Shown piece after piece: positions 18,803-28,732 of a stretch of DNA of 64,000 bases. The position numbers and the translations under genes are program-made. The notes beneath the pieces were generated by a model. It was not told the DNA's origin. It made no database searches and saw only the letters and a program-made list of their open reading frames with translations. Within the stretch, counting starts at the first letter, position 1, and each line of letters opens with the position of its first letter. The DNA comes from Promethearchaeota archaeon (GTDB lineage: Archaea > Asgardarchaeota > Lokiarchaeia > Sigynarchaeales > SOKP01), in the NCBI GenBank assembly GCA_016839635.1, contig JAEOTV010000073.1, forward strand, positions 1 through 64,000, in the 5' to 3' direction.

Positions 18803-20935
18803 TTGAATCAGAAGAAAGATAATCCAGAAGAGGAGTATATATTTGAGTTCTACGATGAGGACTACGCTGAATCGTTAGATGAATTACCAGTTATTATAGA
18901 GGACTATAATGAAATATCGTTTGAAGAGGATTTAAATGAGGAACAATTGAAAATCATTAATAATATTAAAGGTCCAATATTAATTATCGCTGGTGCTGGA
19001 AGTGGTAAAACAAGAACAATTACTTATTCAGTTGCAAAACTATTATTATCTGGAGTTAAACCGCGTGAAATCATGCTTGTAACATTCACAAATAAGGCTG
19101 CTAACGAAATGATCAAACGTGTTGAAACTCTTTTGGGAAAACGACCAAAAGGGATTTGGGGCGGAACATTTCACTCCATTGCAAATCGCTTTATTCGAAG
19201 ATATGCTAAAATACTAGGCTTAAAAGCAAACTATACAATAATGGATGAAACTGACGCAAGAAGTTTAATGAAACTATCAATTGAGAAAGCAAATGTTAAA
19301 GAAATCCAAGAAAGATTTCCAAATTCGAGGATGACAAAAGCTATCTTGTCGTTTTCCATAAATTGCAACAAATCAGTTCGAGATGTTATCCTATGGAAAT
19401 ATTCTCAATTTGATAATCAGGATATCATTAAAAAATTAGGAGAAGTCTTCAAGATTTATCGAGAAAAAAAAGCTCAAGATAATCTAGTAGATTTTGATGA
19501 TTTACTTATTTATTGGAATCAGTTATTGGATGAGAGAGCCGTAGCTCAACTAATTGCAAAGAATATAAAATATGTTCTAGTCGATGAATACCAAGATACT
19601 AACCATATACAAGATGAAATTATAAATAAAATTGTTAAACAAAATCCAGAACAAAATGTCATAGCAGTTGGTGATGATGCTCAAAGTATCTATGCATTTA
19701 GAGGTGCTAATTTTGAAAATATTATCAATTTTGAAAAGAGATATAAAAACTGTAAGAGGTATACAATAACTTACAATTATAGAAGCATACCTGAGATTTT
19801 AAAGCTAGCAAATAATTCCATAGAGCATAATGAAAAGCAATTTAAAAAATCTATGCATACCACCCGCCCTAAAGGGCTTTTACCATTTCAAATAAATTTA
19901 GGTGATGATGTGGATCAGGCAAGATTTATCGCAAACCAGATTCTAAAATTACGTTCAGATGGATTTGATTTAGATGAAATGGCTATATTGATTAGAGCAG
20001 CATCCCATTCACTAAGAATTGAGCTTGACTTAAGAGCAAAGAACATACCATATGAAGTCCGGGCAGGAGTTGCTTTTTTTGAGAGAGCACATATTAAAGA
20101 TATTTTAGCTCATTTAAGAATAATTGAGAATCCCTATGACGAAGTTTCATGGTCCAGAATATTTTCAATCATCCAAGGTATTGGAACATCATCTGGTTCA
20201 AAGATTTTTGAAGTGATTTCTAGAATAGAACATCCAATTGATGCTTTAATTAATAAGATGTTTTATGCTGAAAAATTAAAAGGATCTCGTATATCTAAGG
20301 AGGGAATAAAAAACTTAATTTCATATGTAAAAAAACTAATTGATTTTACACCAGAAGATAATCCATCAGAAGTTATCCAAGATTTAACAAAAGTTCTTGA
20401 AGATCATTTAAAATCAAAATTTGATAATTGGCAAGAACGTATGGATGATTTAAAACAACTAAGCATTTATGCGCAGAATTTTCCTACTACTCGAAAATTC
20501 TTAGAAAATTTAAGTCTAAATCTATCTAATTTAGAATCCAGAACAGTTCATGCTGGAGAGGATACAGATGAAGAGAAACCATTAATATTGTCTACTATAC
20601 ATAGAGCAAAAGGACTTGAATGGCGTGTAGTATTTATTCCTATGTTATGCGAGGATTCATTCCCTTCAGGCAGAAGTATAGGTGACCAAGACGCTTTTGA
20701 GGAAGAACGCAGAGTATTTTATGTTGCGATAACAAGAGCAAAAGACCAGCTATATCTTTTATCTCCTTCAATAAAAAATACATATCGAGGGCCTCAAATA
20801 GTTAGGGCTTCTCAATTTGTTTCAGAACTAAATCCTAAGGTATATAGGAAGTCTTCAGTCCAATATAAATCTGAAAAAAAAAAAGGGAAAATTGATAAAA
20901 AAGATTTATTTAAATCAGCAATAGATCTTTTGTAG
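18803..20935 (+). CDS. UvrD/PcrA/Rep-type superfamily 1A DNA helicase
   Basis: A 710-residue 3'-5' helicase. Walker A is AGAGSGKT at 63-70 and Walker B is VDEYQDT at 260-266. The Q-motif region is DLNEEQLKIINN, motif III is GDDAQSIYAFRGA, motif IV is YNYRS, motif V is STIHRAKGLEW and motif VI is VAITRAKDQL. It has an extra acidic N-terminal segment of about 45 residues and a short basic C-terminal tail. Expected roles are repair or replication-fork maintenance. UvrD-type enzymes are patchy in archaea, so ancient transfer from bacteria is possible. It precedes the herA-nurA-mre11-rad50 set on the same strand. The start is a TTG. Confidence 0.92.
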   Translation: MNQKKDNPEEEYIFEFYDEDYAESLDELPVIIEDYNEISFEEDLNEEQLKIINNIKGPILIIAGAGSGKTRTITYSVAKLLLSGVKPREIMLVTFTNKAANEMIKRVETLLGKRPKGIWGGTFHSIANRFIRRYAKILGLKANYTIMDETDARSLMKLSIEKANVKEIQERFPNSRMTKAILSFSINCNKSVRDVILWKYSQFDNQDIIKKLGEVFKIYREKKAQDNLVDFDDLLIYWNQLLDERAVAQLIAKNIKYVLVDEYQDTNHIQDEIINKIVKQNPEQNVIAVGDDAQSIYAFRGANFENIINFEKRYKNCKRYTITYNYRSIPEILKLANNSIEHNEKQFKKSMHTTRPKGLLPFQINLGDDVDQARFIANQILKLRSDGFDLDEMAILIRAASHSLRIELDLRAKNIPYEVRAGVAFFERAHIKDILAHLRIIENPYDEVSWSRIFSIIQGIGTSSGSKIFEVISRIEHPIDALINKMFYAEKLKGSRISKEGIKNLISYVKKLIDFTPEDNPSEVIQDLTKVLEDHLKSKFDNWQERMDDLKQLSIYAQNFPTTRKFLENLSLNLSNLESRTVHAGEDTDEEKPLILSTIHRAKGLEWRVVFIPMLCEDSFPSGRSIGDQDAFEEERRVFYVAITRAKDQLYLLSPSIKNTYRGPQIVRASQFVSELNPKVYRKSSVQYKSEKKKGKIDKKDLFKSAIDLL

Positions 20936-21084
20936 ACTACTAAACTTATTAAGTCTTTTAGTTTTATTTATGGCTACACATATTAAATTCAAAAACCTCT
21001 AAAACAAATGTAAGTTTCCATTAATACATTTTTTTATTTATTAAAATTAAATAATAATATTTATCAATAAGATTAAAGATAAAA

Positions 21085-22824
21085 ATGATAATTAGAATAA
21101 ATTCTCTGGAAAGTACAATAGAGATTTTTTATGAAAAATATATCCATCTTCATGGATTTATTAAACTCGAAGCCGAAAGTAATGAAAACAATTATTTTAT
21201 TATTATTCAAATATTAAATGAACAAACCATTGCGGATTATGTCTTAACAAGGCAAAAATTAAAGAACGTCAAAATTACTAAATATATTACAGCGGAATTA
21301 GAGACAGAATTACAATACGTAATTCAAGGACGCCCAATCATATGTACAGAAATCAATAAGAAAACAAAGCAAAAAATTGACCATGTTATTAATGTCTTTT
21401 TCATTATAGAAGATTTAATGGAAAAGGAAGTATTAAAACCTCATTCAATGAAAATATCAGAAAATCAAGATGATAGATCTGAATATCTAAAAAAAATTTT
21501 CACTCCTGAAGGAATATTTATGGGAAAATTGGCTTCAGAATCAAAAGTTAATGTTTTTTTTCCATTTAAATATCTTATGTATCATTTTTTCATTGCTGGA
21601 GCAACAGGGATGGGGAAATCAAATTTAAATCAAGTTTTTATTGATGGATTGCTTCAACATAATGCGAATGTTATTCTTAATAACAGTGGGACGAAGATTT
21701 CTATGTTAGCAATAGATATGCATGATGAATACGCCCTGGGATGCATTAATTATGGTGTAAATCATATTTGCAAGGCGTCTCAATATAATAGAAAATTGTT
21801 CGGAAAGTGGTTTTATCTTTATCCAAATAAAGGGATTCCTCCTGCAGAAATTAAAAGTATGGCAGAACCATGCATTATTAATTATCAAGAAATTAAACCG
21901 GAAGATCTTTTCGCAACTGGATCATTTAATGATTTACAAGCAGGAGCTATATTTTCAGCTTATAGAAATGATCAAGATAATTACATTCAAAAATTATTAG
22001 CTGGTGAGAAACCTCCAGGAGGTCATGATGATAAAACTATGGCGGCCATAAGAAGAAGAATGCACTGGTTGGAATATTCGGATATGTTTAAATCTAACAC
22101 AATTAGTAAATTACCGAAAATTGTGAAAAAGTTAGAGAAAGGGGGAGTCATTATTTTTAATTGTTCTATGATTTCTGATTTAGAGCAATTCTTATTTAAT
22201 AGTGTTTTAGCAAGAACATTATTTGATATAAGAAAGTCTCTTAAGTCTTCCACAGATTTGCTCACATTGGAAAAGAAATTAGAGCAAACATTACCTCGTA
22301 ATTTTTACGATAATTATAAAGCTAATATACAGAAAATTTATGTGAAAACAGGTACATCTATTAAGGATCCTAATGATATGCCAATAATTATTTTCACAAT
22401 CGAGGAAGCCCCTAGTATACTGAGACCTGAGATGATGAAATATAGTAACGTCTTTAAAGATATATCACGTCAAGGAAGAAAATTCAATTTAGGTTTAGAA
22501 GTTATATCACAACAATATTCTCCAATCGATGATACAATATTATCCAATATGAATACAGTAATTAATTTACCTTTAAGATCTGACACTGAAAAAGCGGTAG
22601 CTGCTAAAACCTTAGGTGGAGGAATTCAATATAGCGATCTTGAATCATTAACAGGAACTAGAGGGATTGCGTTAATATCTGGAATATGGCTTACTAACTT
22701 TCAAAAACTAAGAATTCCATTGTATGATGATTATTTTACGAATGTTTCAAAAAAATTCTATGAAGAATTCGCAAGAAAGTTTGCATCTCAAGGAAATAAC
22801 CCTCCTCCTACAGGGTTACCTTAG
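21085..22824 (+). CDS. herA: HerA hexameric DNA-translocating ATPase
   Basis: A 579-residue HerA of the HerA/FtsK superfamily. It has an N-terminal beta-barrel-like HAS region (1-150), Walker A GATGMGKS at 172-179, a Walker B strand with IIIFTIEEAPS near 432-442, and SRQGRKFNLGLEVISQQYSPI near 470, the sensor and arginine-finger region. HerA couples with NurA and works with Mre11-Rad50 in end resection. A 5-base gap to nurA marks an operon. The ATG start is clear. Confidence 0.92.
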   Translation: MIIRINSLESTIEIFYEKYIHLHGFIKLEAESNENNYFIIIQILNEQTIADYVLTRQKLKNVKITKYITAELETELQYVIQGRPIICTEINKKTKQKIDHVINVFFIIEDLMEKEVLKPHSMKISENQDDRSEYLKKIFTPEGIFMGKLASESKVNVFFPFKYLMYHFFIAGATGMGKSNLNQVFIDGLLQHNANVILNNSGTKISMLAIDMHDEYALGCINYGVNHICKASQYNRKLFGKWFYLYPNKGIPPAEIKSMAEPCIINYQEIKPEDLFATGSFNDLQAGAIFSAYRNDQDNYIQKLLAGEKPPGGHDDKTMAAIRRRMHWLEYSDMFKSNTISKLPKIVKKLEKGGVIIFNCSMISDLEQFLFNSVLARTLFDIRKSLKSSTDLLTLEKKLEQTLPRNFYDNYKANIQKIYVKTGTSIKDPNDMPIIIFTIEEAPSILRPEMMKYSNVFKDISRQGRKFNLGLEVISQQYSPIDDTILSNMNTVINLPLRSDTEKAVAAKTLGGGIQYSDLESLTGTRGIALISGIWLTNFQKLRIPLYDDYFTNVSKKFYEEFARKFASQGNNPPPTGLP

Positions 22825-22829
22825 TATTA

Positions 22830-24056
22830 TTGTATAATGAGAAAGGTGTAATAAAAATTTCGTTCGATTTTGAATTAATATCACTGGAAAAATCTTTTGA
22901 AGAAAGACCTGAAAGATCAATAGATGAAGAAGTTAAAAAGTTCAAAGAATATATTCAAGAGAGAAGAGTGAAATGGACAGAGGAGGAAAAAATTGAATTA
23001 GAAACAGATAAATTCGACAATGATGAAAGTCTAAAAAATACTAATTCCATCTTTATAGAAATGCCTCACCACATAATTAAAGATGAATTAACCAATTATA
23101 TTGATGAGAGATATAAGATCATTGGTTTTGATGAGAGTTCAAATGCCCTCAGTGGCACATACGCTAAATTGGCATCTTTTAAGTTTGGAGAATGCCAAAT
23201 CATGTTTAAGAATGGCAAGTACCATATAGAAAAAATCATGTACAAACCAATTAGTACATATATCGAAGATAATGAACATAAACTCATAATTTATCAAACT
23301 GTAATAGAGAATTTTATAAAAACTATAAAAAGAGATTTTTATATAAAGAATTTAAAGAATAAAGTAGACAAATTAGTTGATTGGTATAATTCAACATATA
23401 AACAAAAAATAGAACAGCATATTAACGCACATGACTTCTATTATCCAACCTTAGGACATGTAATAGATAGAATAAGAACGGCTGATGAAATTTTAAAATC
23501 TTTAGTTAGAATTAAAGATGAAAGTAATTGGGGAAAAAATAAAAATGTAGTTTTTCTTGGTGATGGAATACAAATGTTTCGTCAACATATATTTCCTCCT
23601 AGTGCTTTTACTGAATTCTTCTATAGATTTATTGAGACTTTTGATATAAAATATTATAGTTTTTCAAAAACTTGTCGCTTAAGAGATGCCCAAGGGAATT
23701 TTATATTACCTATCTGGGCAGAGATCTTAAATGATAGAAATTTCTTAGTTGAATTACCTGATCTCTCAATCTATACTAAAAGTAGAGCATATATAACAAA
23801 ACTCCAACAAAATAGCTCGGCTCTTAGGTTTGATGTTTGTGACTATTTAGATACAAAGGATGCCATTCATGCTTTAAAAAATTTAATTCCATATTCTCCA
23901 AGGGGATATCCTTTGAGTTTAAGTGGTGCACATGAAGCTAGCACATTGCTAGTGTCAGAATATAATAAATTAGAAAGTGCGTTCTTAGAGCTTCAATACA
24001 ATAAAAAAACTAAAACATATGCACAAGAATGGAGGAAAAAGGTTTTAGGTGAATAA
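22830..24056 (+). CDS. nurA: NurA 5'-3' nuclease, partner of HerA
   Basis: A 408-residue NurA-domain protein. NurA is a manganese-dependent 5'-3' nuclease that forms a complex with HerA. The catalytic strand is VVFLGDGIQMFRQH near 238-251, with a likely metal-binding aspartate. GYPLSLSGAHEAS near 360 is the C-terminal motif region. The assignment rests on these motifs and on the position directly after herA. The start is a TTG (22830), because the nearest ATG is out of frame and stops at once. It is followed 44 bases later by mre11 behind a strong ribosome-binding site. Confidence 0.85.
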   Translation: MYNEKGVIKISFDFELISLEKSFEERPERSIDEEVKKFKEYIQERRVKWTEEEKIELETDKFDNDESLKNTNSIFIEMPHHIIKDELTNYIDERYKIIGFDESSNALSGTYAKLASFKFGECQIMFKNGKYHIEKIMYKPISTYIEDNEHKLIIYQTVIENFIKTIKRDFYIKNLKNKVDKLVDWYNSTYKQKIEQHINAHDFYYPTLGHVIDRIRTADEILKSLVRIKDESNWGKNKNVVFLGDGIQMFRQHIFPPSAFTEFFYRFIETFDIKYYSFSKTCRLRDAQGNFILPIWAEILNDRNFLVELPDLSIYTKSRAYITKLQQNSSALRFDVCDYLDTKDAIHALKNLIPYSPRGYPLSLSGAHEASTLLVSEYNKLESAFLELQYNKKTKTYAQEWRKKVLGE

Positions 24057-24100
24057 TTTCTTTAATACTTATAATATGTTTTTAAAGGGAGGAATATAAT

Positions 24101-25408
24101 ATGGTTAAAATTATCCAAATGGCAGATACTCATTTAGGATATCGCCCTAGAAGAGGAACTATAAATAAATGGGCAATTGATAATTATTCAAGACCATTTG
24201 AACAAGAAATTTATAATACATTTCTTAATGTAATTACTGATATTTCTAATATCAAAGATATTGATTTCTTTGTACACTGTGGGGATATCTTTCACCACCC
24301 GTCAAAATATAGCTCCTATCCCCCTTCCGAACCAGCAAGAAGAGTTTTAATAAGGGGTTTACAAATCTTTTTTGAAAATACAAATAATCAAGTTCCATTT
24401 ATATATGTTGAAGGAAATCATGGGATATTCAGAGGTTATGAATATACTCCATTTGAATCACATATTAATAAAGATCAATATCCAAATCTATATTATATTA
24501 AAGAAAGAGATTTGTTAGAAGCAATTAAATCTAATAAACCTTTATCAATTGAGTTTTCCGACAAGAAAGTAAGATTTTATTTATTTCCCTATTTTGAGTT
24601 TAAAAGTTTCGAAATCTATGAAACTGCATATGATAAATGGATACAAAATCAACAACCTAAAGATCATGATTTTATTAATATTGCTATAGCTCATGGTTCT
24701 GTAGGTGATGAGACATTACATAGTAAGATTAATTCTAATGATTTTAATTATGATTATGTAGCTTTAGGACATGAGCATGGTTTTAAACGTGTTTCAGGAA
24801 ACCATTACTATTCAGGATGTCTATTACCCATGAATTTTAAAGAAAAACTTGAAAACCAAGCCTATTTAATTGTTGATATCAATGATAAAACAAGAGATTT
24901 AAATATTGATATAAAGTTTACTGATAAATTACTCAATAGGTCTTTTGAATTGATTCAACATGAAACCAATCCAAAAGAATCAACTTCAGATTTAGAAACG
25001 TGGATACAAAATGAATTGGAAAAATACATAACTAAAGATGGTTTTAATCCAGAAACGTCTGCTAGATTAAAATTTAATTTTTATGGTGAAATGACTTCTG
25101 AAAAAACTTGGCAAATTAATGAATTGATGTTAAAGATAAGAAGAAATTGTTTTTCTCAGTCTGAAAAGTTTAATATTTTGCAATTGATTTGGAAAATTTC
25201 GGATATATCAGACACTTTTGAGAATGATATAAGTGCAGGAATAATCCAAGATTATATACTTGAGAAACCAGATGATGAATTTAAAGCATTTGTTCTAGAG
25301 AAATTGAGTGAAGACAGAACACATTATGATATAGATAAATTAACGGAATTTGGGATGAATGCAATAAAGAAGGCTCTTCAAATAATGGAGAAAGAAAAAG
25401 AGGTTTAA
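24101..25408 (+). CDS. mre11: Mre11 double-strand break repair nuclease
   Basis: A 435-residue calcineurin-type phosphoesterase. The metal ligands are visible: D9 and H11 in MADTHLGYRP, the GD at 61-62 in HCGDIFHHP, and NH at 106-107 in EGNHG. Further motifs are AHGS near 203 and LGHEHG near 223-228. Together with Rad50 it trims DNA ends. The C-terminal helices would contact the Rad50 coiled coil. GGGAGG lies 7 bases before the ATG, one of the clearest ribosome-binding sites in the window. The rad50 start follows 6 bases after its stop. Confidence 0.93.
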   Translation: MVKIIQMADTHLGYRPRRGTINKWAIDNYSRPFEQEIYNTFLNVITDISNIKDIDFFVHCGDIFHHPSKYSSYPPSEPARRVLIRGLQIFFENTNNQVPFIYVEGNHGIFRGYEYTPFESHINKDQYPNLYYIKERDLLEAIKSNKPLSIEFSDKKVRFYLFPYFEFKSFEIYETAYDKWIQNQQPKDHDFINIAIAHGSVGDETLHSKINSNDFNYDYVALGHEHGFKRVSGNHYYSGCLLPMNFKEKLENQAYLIVDINDKTRDLNIDIKFTDKLLNRSFELIQHETNPKESTSDLETWIQNELEKYITKDGFNPETSARLKFNFYGEMTSEKTWQINELMLKIRRNCFSQSEKFNILQLIWKISDISDTFENDISAGIIQDYILEKPDDEFKAFVLEKLSEDRTHYDIDKLTEFGMNAIKKALQIMEKEKEV

Positions 25409-25414
25409 ATTCTT

Positions 25415-27511
25415 ATGCATATAACAAAACTTACATTTAAAAACTTCATGGGCTACAAGAATTTGAACATACCTAAAAAAAATGGTGAATTACCTGAAGG
25501 ATTAATTTTAATAAGTGGTAAAAATTCTTACGGAAAATCTACTATTCTTGAAGGAATTCTATTTGCTTTTTTTGGTCCTAAAGTTTTCAGACGACGAAAT
25601 GCTGCTTCATTTATAACATATGGTGCCCAAGAAAAAGCAGAGATTTATGTATATTTCATTCTTGATAAAAAAAAATACTATATTTATCGAAAATGGGGAA
25701 GAACAGGGAGTATTACCACAAAATTATTTGAATGGAACAATAATAAGAAGTTATATCGTGAAGCAAAGAACTATAATGTTGAAGAATTTTTTGAGATTTC
25801 TTCTGAACAAGCTATGAGTACTGTTTTTGTAAGGCAGGGTGAAGTGGAAGAAATTGCCAATAAAAAAGGAGCAGAACTACGAGAGATGATTATTGATTTA
25901 TTTAGATTAAATATAATAGAAACTGCTCTTTCTTTTTTAGATACTAAATTTAAAGGACAAAAATATGAAAAAGAAAAGCTGGAGAAATCTAGAGTACCGA
26001 TTGAAAGAATTAAAAAAGATATTGAACGTAATGAAAAAGAGAACATTCAATTTAAAAAAGAAATAACAGATAAAGAAATAACAATAGAAAACTTATCTAA
26101 AGAACAAAAGAGTTTTCCTTCAAATGAACTGATTTCTGAGCTGGAGAATTTATATAATCAAAATAAATCAATCCAAGATAAATTTCAATCTTATTATAAT
26201 GATTTTAAAACAAAAATTAAAAAGACAGACTTAAATTTAGAAGATTTTAGTTCACAAGAAACTATTAATACCAAAATTGAAGCATTTCAATCAAATAAGA
26301 ATAAATTCCAAATTAATAAAGATGAATTAGAAAAAAAAAGAGACGCTACATTTAAAGGATTAGGAAAAACAAAAGGTAGAATTGAAGATACTAAAAAGTC
26401 CATAAAAGAAATGGAAACCAGTTTAAAATTTAAAAAGAAAGGAGAGGGAAAGGAATTAGCTCAATGCCCAACATGTCAAAGTGAATTGACTAAAGAACAT
26501 TATGATGAAATGATTCAAAAATTCACCAGTGAAATCGCAGTAAACCAAAAAAGAATTGATAGAATCTCAAAAGTTTTAACAGATTTTGATAAAAAAATAA
26601 AATTGCATCAATTTGAAATTGATAAAATTAAAGAAAAGACAACAGTCTATCAAGGACTTAAAGAAGATTTTGAGAATTATAAGAGATATGAATCTGAATT
26701 AAAGAAATTTGAAAAAGTTTTGAAAGATTTCCTATCAAAGCATGGGAAAAAATTTCAAGATACGAGTGTAGAAGGAGTTAAAAATTTATTAATTAAAAAA
26801 GAAAGAGTTTCAGCAGAGTTAAAGGCGATTACGAAAGAATTTAATGAAAAAAATTTGAAGTTTCAAAAAAATTATGAGAGAATAAACGAATTATATAATG
26901 AGATTCAAAAAATGACAGATCTACAACGCAAATTAGATGAGTATGAAATAGATATTGAACATATAACTAAAGCAAAAGAATTTGTTCGTAGATTTGTTAC
27001 AGAATATATGGTTGTCAAACGTCTGGTTAAAAATATTGCCTTAAGTACAGAAAAATATATCAAAGATTTTACATCTGGCCAATACAGTGATCTTCTGCTT
27101 GATTTAAGTGGAACAAAGAAGACAGGCTTATCTTTAAGAATTAGAGATAATTTTAATGGAGAATATGAATCAACCGAGGTTCTCTCAGGTGGAGATCGCA
27201 CTGCTTTAGGAATTGCTCTGCGTTTAGCAATCTCGGAATTAATGGGTTCAATTCGCCCTACTAAAGAATCACCTAGAAAAAATCCAAAAATTGACTTCTT
27301 ATTGTTAGATGAGCCATTAGCTGCTTTAGATGAAACGAGAAGAGAGAGAATTCTTAAGTATTTAATAAAATCAAAAACCTTCTCTCAAATTTTCTTAATA
27401 ACTCATACATCTATTCCCCAAGATATCCATACATCAAAAATAATAGTTGATAAAGACCTCTCTACTGGAATAAGTCGAGCTAGATTAGAAAAACCCATAA
27501 TTATTATTTAA
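25415..27511 (+). CDS. rad50: Rad50 SMC-like ATPase, short coiled coil
   Basis: A 698-residue Rad50, shorter than the usual archaeal 850-900. The N-terminal ATPase half has SGKNSYGKST (about 32-41). A coiled-coil arm follows, with the zinc hook CPTC at 351-354. After the return arm come the signature LSGGDRTALGIALR near 592-605 and Walker B FLLLDEPLAALDE near 633-645. All functional motifs are intact, so only the arms are short. It pairs with Mre11 for end tethering and resection and is the last gene of the herA-nurA-mre11-rad50 run. Confidence 0.93.
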   Translation: MHITKLTFKNFMGYKNLNIPKKNGELPEGLILISGKNSYGKSTILEGILFAFFGPKVFRRRNAASFITYGAQEKAEIYVYFILDKKKYYIYRKWGRTGSITTKLFEWNNNKKLYREAKNYNVEEFFEISSEQAMSTVFVRQGEVEEIANKKGAELREMIIDLFRLNIIETALSFLDTKFKGQKYEKEKLEKSRVPIERIKKDIERNEKENIQFKKEITDKEITIENLSKEQKSFPSNELISELENLYNQNKSIQDKFQSYYNDFKTKIKKTDLNLEDFSSQETINTKIEAFQSNKNKFQINKDELEKKRDATFKGLGKTKGRIEDTKKSIKEMETSLKFKKKGEGKELAQCPTCQSELTKEHYDEMIQKFTSEIAVNQKRIDRISKVLTDFDKKIKLHQFEIDKIKEKTTVYQGLKEDFENYKRYESELKKFEKVLKDFLSKHGKKFQDTSVEGVKNLLIKKERVSAELKAITKEFNEKNLKFQKNYERINELYNEIQKMTDLQRKLDEYEIDIEHITKAKEFVRRFVTEYMVVKRLVKNIALSTEKYIKDFTSGQYSDLLLDLSGTKKTGLSLRIRDNFNGEYESTEVLSGGDRTALGIALRLAISELMGSIRPTKESPRKNPKIDFLLLDEPLAALDETRRERILKYLIKSKTFSQIFLITHTSIPQDIHTSKIIVDKDLSTGISRARLEKPIIII

Positions 27512-27572
27512 TAAAGATATTTCTTTCTGAGAGTATAAAATAAAAAAAAAGAATAGTTTTAAGCAAGTGGAT

Positions 27573-27767
27573 TTATAAATCTCTTGCCTTTACTGTTTTT
27601 CTATTATTCCCTTTTGCTCTTCTTATCGCATTATCAAGCATTTCCATTATGAGTTTATTTAAAGTGTCCCCATCAAGAACACCACTACTTGTATTACACC
27701 CCTTCCCCTTAATAAATTCTCTAACCTTAGATTTTACATACAAAGGTTCTGTAGCCTTTTTCGCCAT
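27573..27767 (-). CDS. Small single-domain histone-fold protein (face-to-face type)
   Basis: A 64-residue basic protein. It starts MAKKATEPLYVKSKVREF, contains a helix with DTLNKLIMEMLDNAIRRAK, and ends NRKTVKARDL. This ending is the conserved loop and short helix of minimal histone folds (arginine-lysine-threonine-valine, then D-L). The order K-S-K-V-R-E-F then a central helix resembles the short face-to-face histones described in bacteria and some archaea, rather than the HMfB type. It should bind DNA as a dimer or tetramer. It has a GAGGA ribosome-binding site. It lies next to the Alba gene, with a similar upstream sequence. Confidence 0.65.
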   Translation of the reverse strand: MAKKATEPLYVKSKVREFIKGKGCNTSSGVLDGDTLNKLIMEMLDNAIRRAKGNNRKTVKARDL

Positions 27768-28185
27768 TTTTATCTTCCTCTTTTAGAATTTTTTATTGAT
27801 TTTTATTTAAAATCGGATTAATTATTAAAATTATTTTTTGTTAATTATTAATTTTCTAACTGTATTATTAAATGTTTGTGATTTAAACAAAAATTTGTGA
27901 ATTTTCATTTATCTTCTGTAGATTTGCGCCAGAAATCAATATAATAAATTGCTAAAAGAATTATTAACAAGAGAATATCTTTCATATTAATAACAGATTA
28001 ATATACAACTTTTCTTTCTTCTTTCAAAAATAAAAATTCCTCCCCATTCTTTTTAGTAATTTTAATGCTTTATTAAAATGAACCATAAAACTACTATTTT
28101 GAGTACAAAATTCATACAAATAGAATAATAAAAAAAAATAAAGATTGTGTTATTTGTTTCAGCGAATAATAGTTAATTTCACTGT
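27768..28185. other. AT-rich spacer between the two chromatin-protein genes
   Basis: About 420 bases between the histone-fold gene and Alba. It should contain the promoter of the histone-like gene. One tiny minus-strand frame (27905-27985, ATG start, 26 codons) would encode a hydrophobic peptide beginning MKDILLLIILLAIYY with a charged tail, like a single-span membrane peptide. It has no ribosome-binding site, so I do not call it a gene. The rest is poly-A/T runs with no recognisable element. Confidence 0.35.
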
Positions 28186-28470
28186 TTATTTTGGGGGAGC
28201 AAGTACAATTTCAATGCTAGAAACATTATTGTTTTGTCCGTTTTCTCCTTCTAATTGTTCTGTGCTTAATTTGATGTCCTTATATTCTGTGCCCTTTAAG
28301 AATCTATTCCTCAAAATCTCACAAACATCGACAGCATGGGAGATAGCTCTACCTCTAGCTTTTACAGTACAGTCTTCACCTTTATTAAGGATCATCATAG
28401 TGGCCATCACATAGTTCATTGTTGGACGGCGGCCTACGAAAACAGAATTAGTTTCTTTTTCTTTTGCCAT
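28186..28470 (-). CDS. Alba-family DNA/RNA-binding chromatin protein
   Basis: A 94-residue Alba. VFVGRRPTMNYVMATMMILN at 10-29 and the conserved ARGRAISHAVDVCEILRNRF at 38-57 are nearly canonical. The latter includes the basic residues that contact DNA. The strand SSIEIVLAPP closes the fold. Lysine near position 16 of Sulfolobus Alba is replaced by Arg-Arg here, and acetylation was described for the former. GAGGA precedes the ATG. With the neighbouring histone-fold gene it forms a small nucleoid-protein locus. Confidence 0.93.
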   Translation of the reverse strand: MAKEKETNSVFVGRRPTMNYVMATMMILNKGEDCTVKARGRAISHAVDVCEILRNRFLKGTEYKDIKLSTEQLEGENGQNNNVSSIEIVLAPPK

Positions 28471-28516
28471 TTTAATTTCCTCTTTAGTTTTTAATTTTTA
28501 ATTGTATTTCTCTATT

Positions 28517-28590
28517 TTTTTGCGAACTTGCGTTTGCGTATTACGTTTTGTAGTTTTATTGTATTTTTGAATTTAAATTACGTAATAACA
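28517..28590 (-). promoter_or_regulatory. CpG-containing repeats upstream of Alba
   Basis: In an otherwise AT-only region, TTGCG occurs three times in 20 bases (28520-28539), followed by TATTACG. A palindromic ATTACGTAAT lies about 35 bases farther upstream. They sit 50-120 bases before the Alba start, in promoter range. This could be an operator or an autoregulatory Alba-binding site. The call is based on position and repeat pattern only. Confidence 0.35.
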
Positions 28591-28732
28591 TTTTCTTGAA
28601 ATTTTAGAAATGTTTTAAATTTTATTGTCAGATTAATAAGGATTTTTCATTTTCTAACAAAACCTAACTCAAGTGGGATAATTTCTAATAAATATAAATA
28701 TAGGAAAAAAAAAGAAATTTAATTAAATCAAA

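Noticed and set aside
27905..27985. A 26-codon minus-strand frame encoding a hydrophobic peptide between the histone-fold and Alba genes
   Set aside because: It has no ribosome-binding site and AT-rich DNA gives such hydrophobic frames by chance. Kept only as a note in the spacer entry.
27768..28185. Possible non-coding RNA in the chromatin-gene spacer
   Set aside because: No stable stem or conserved box could be seen by eye in the A/T-rich sequence.
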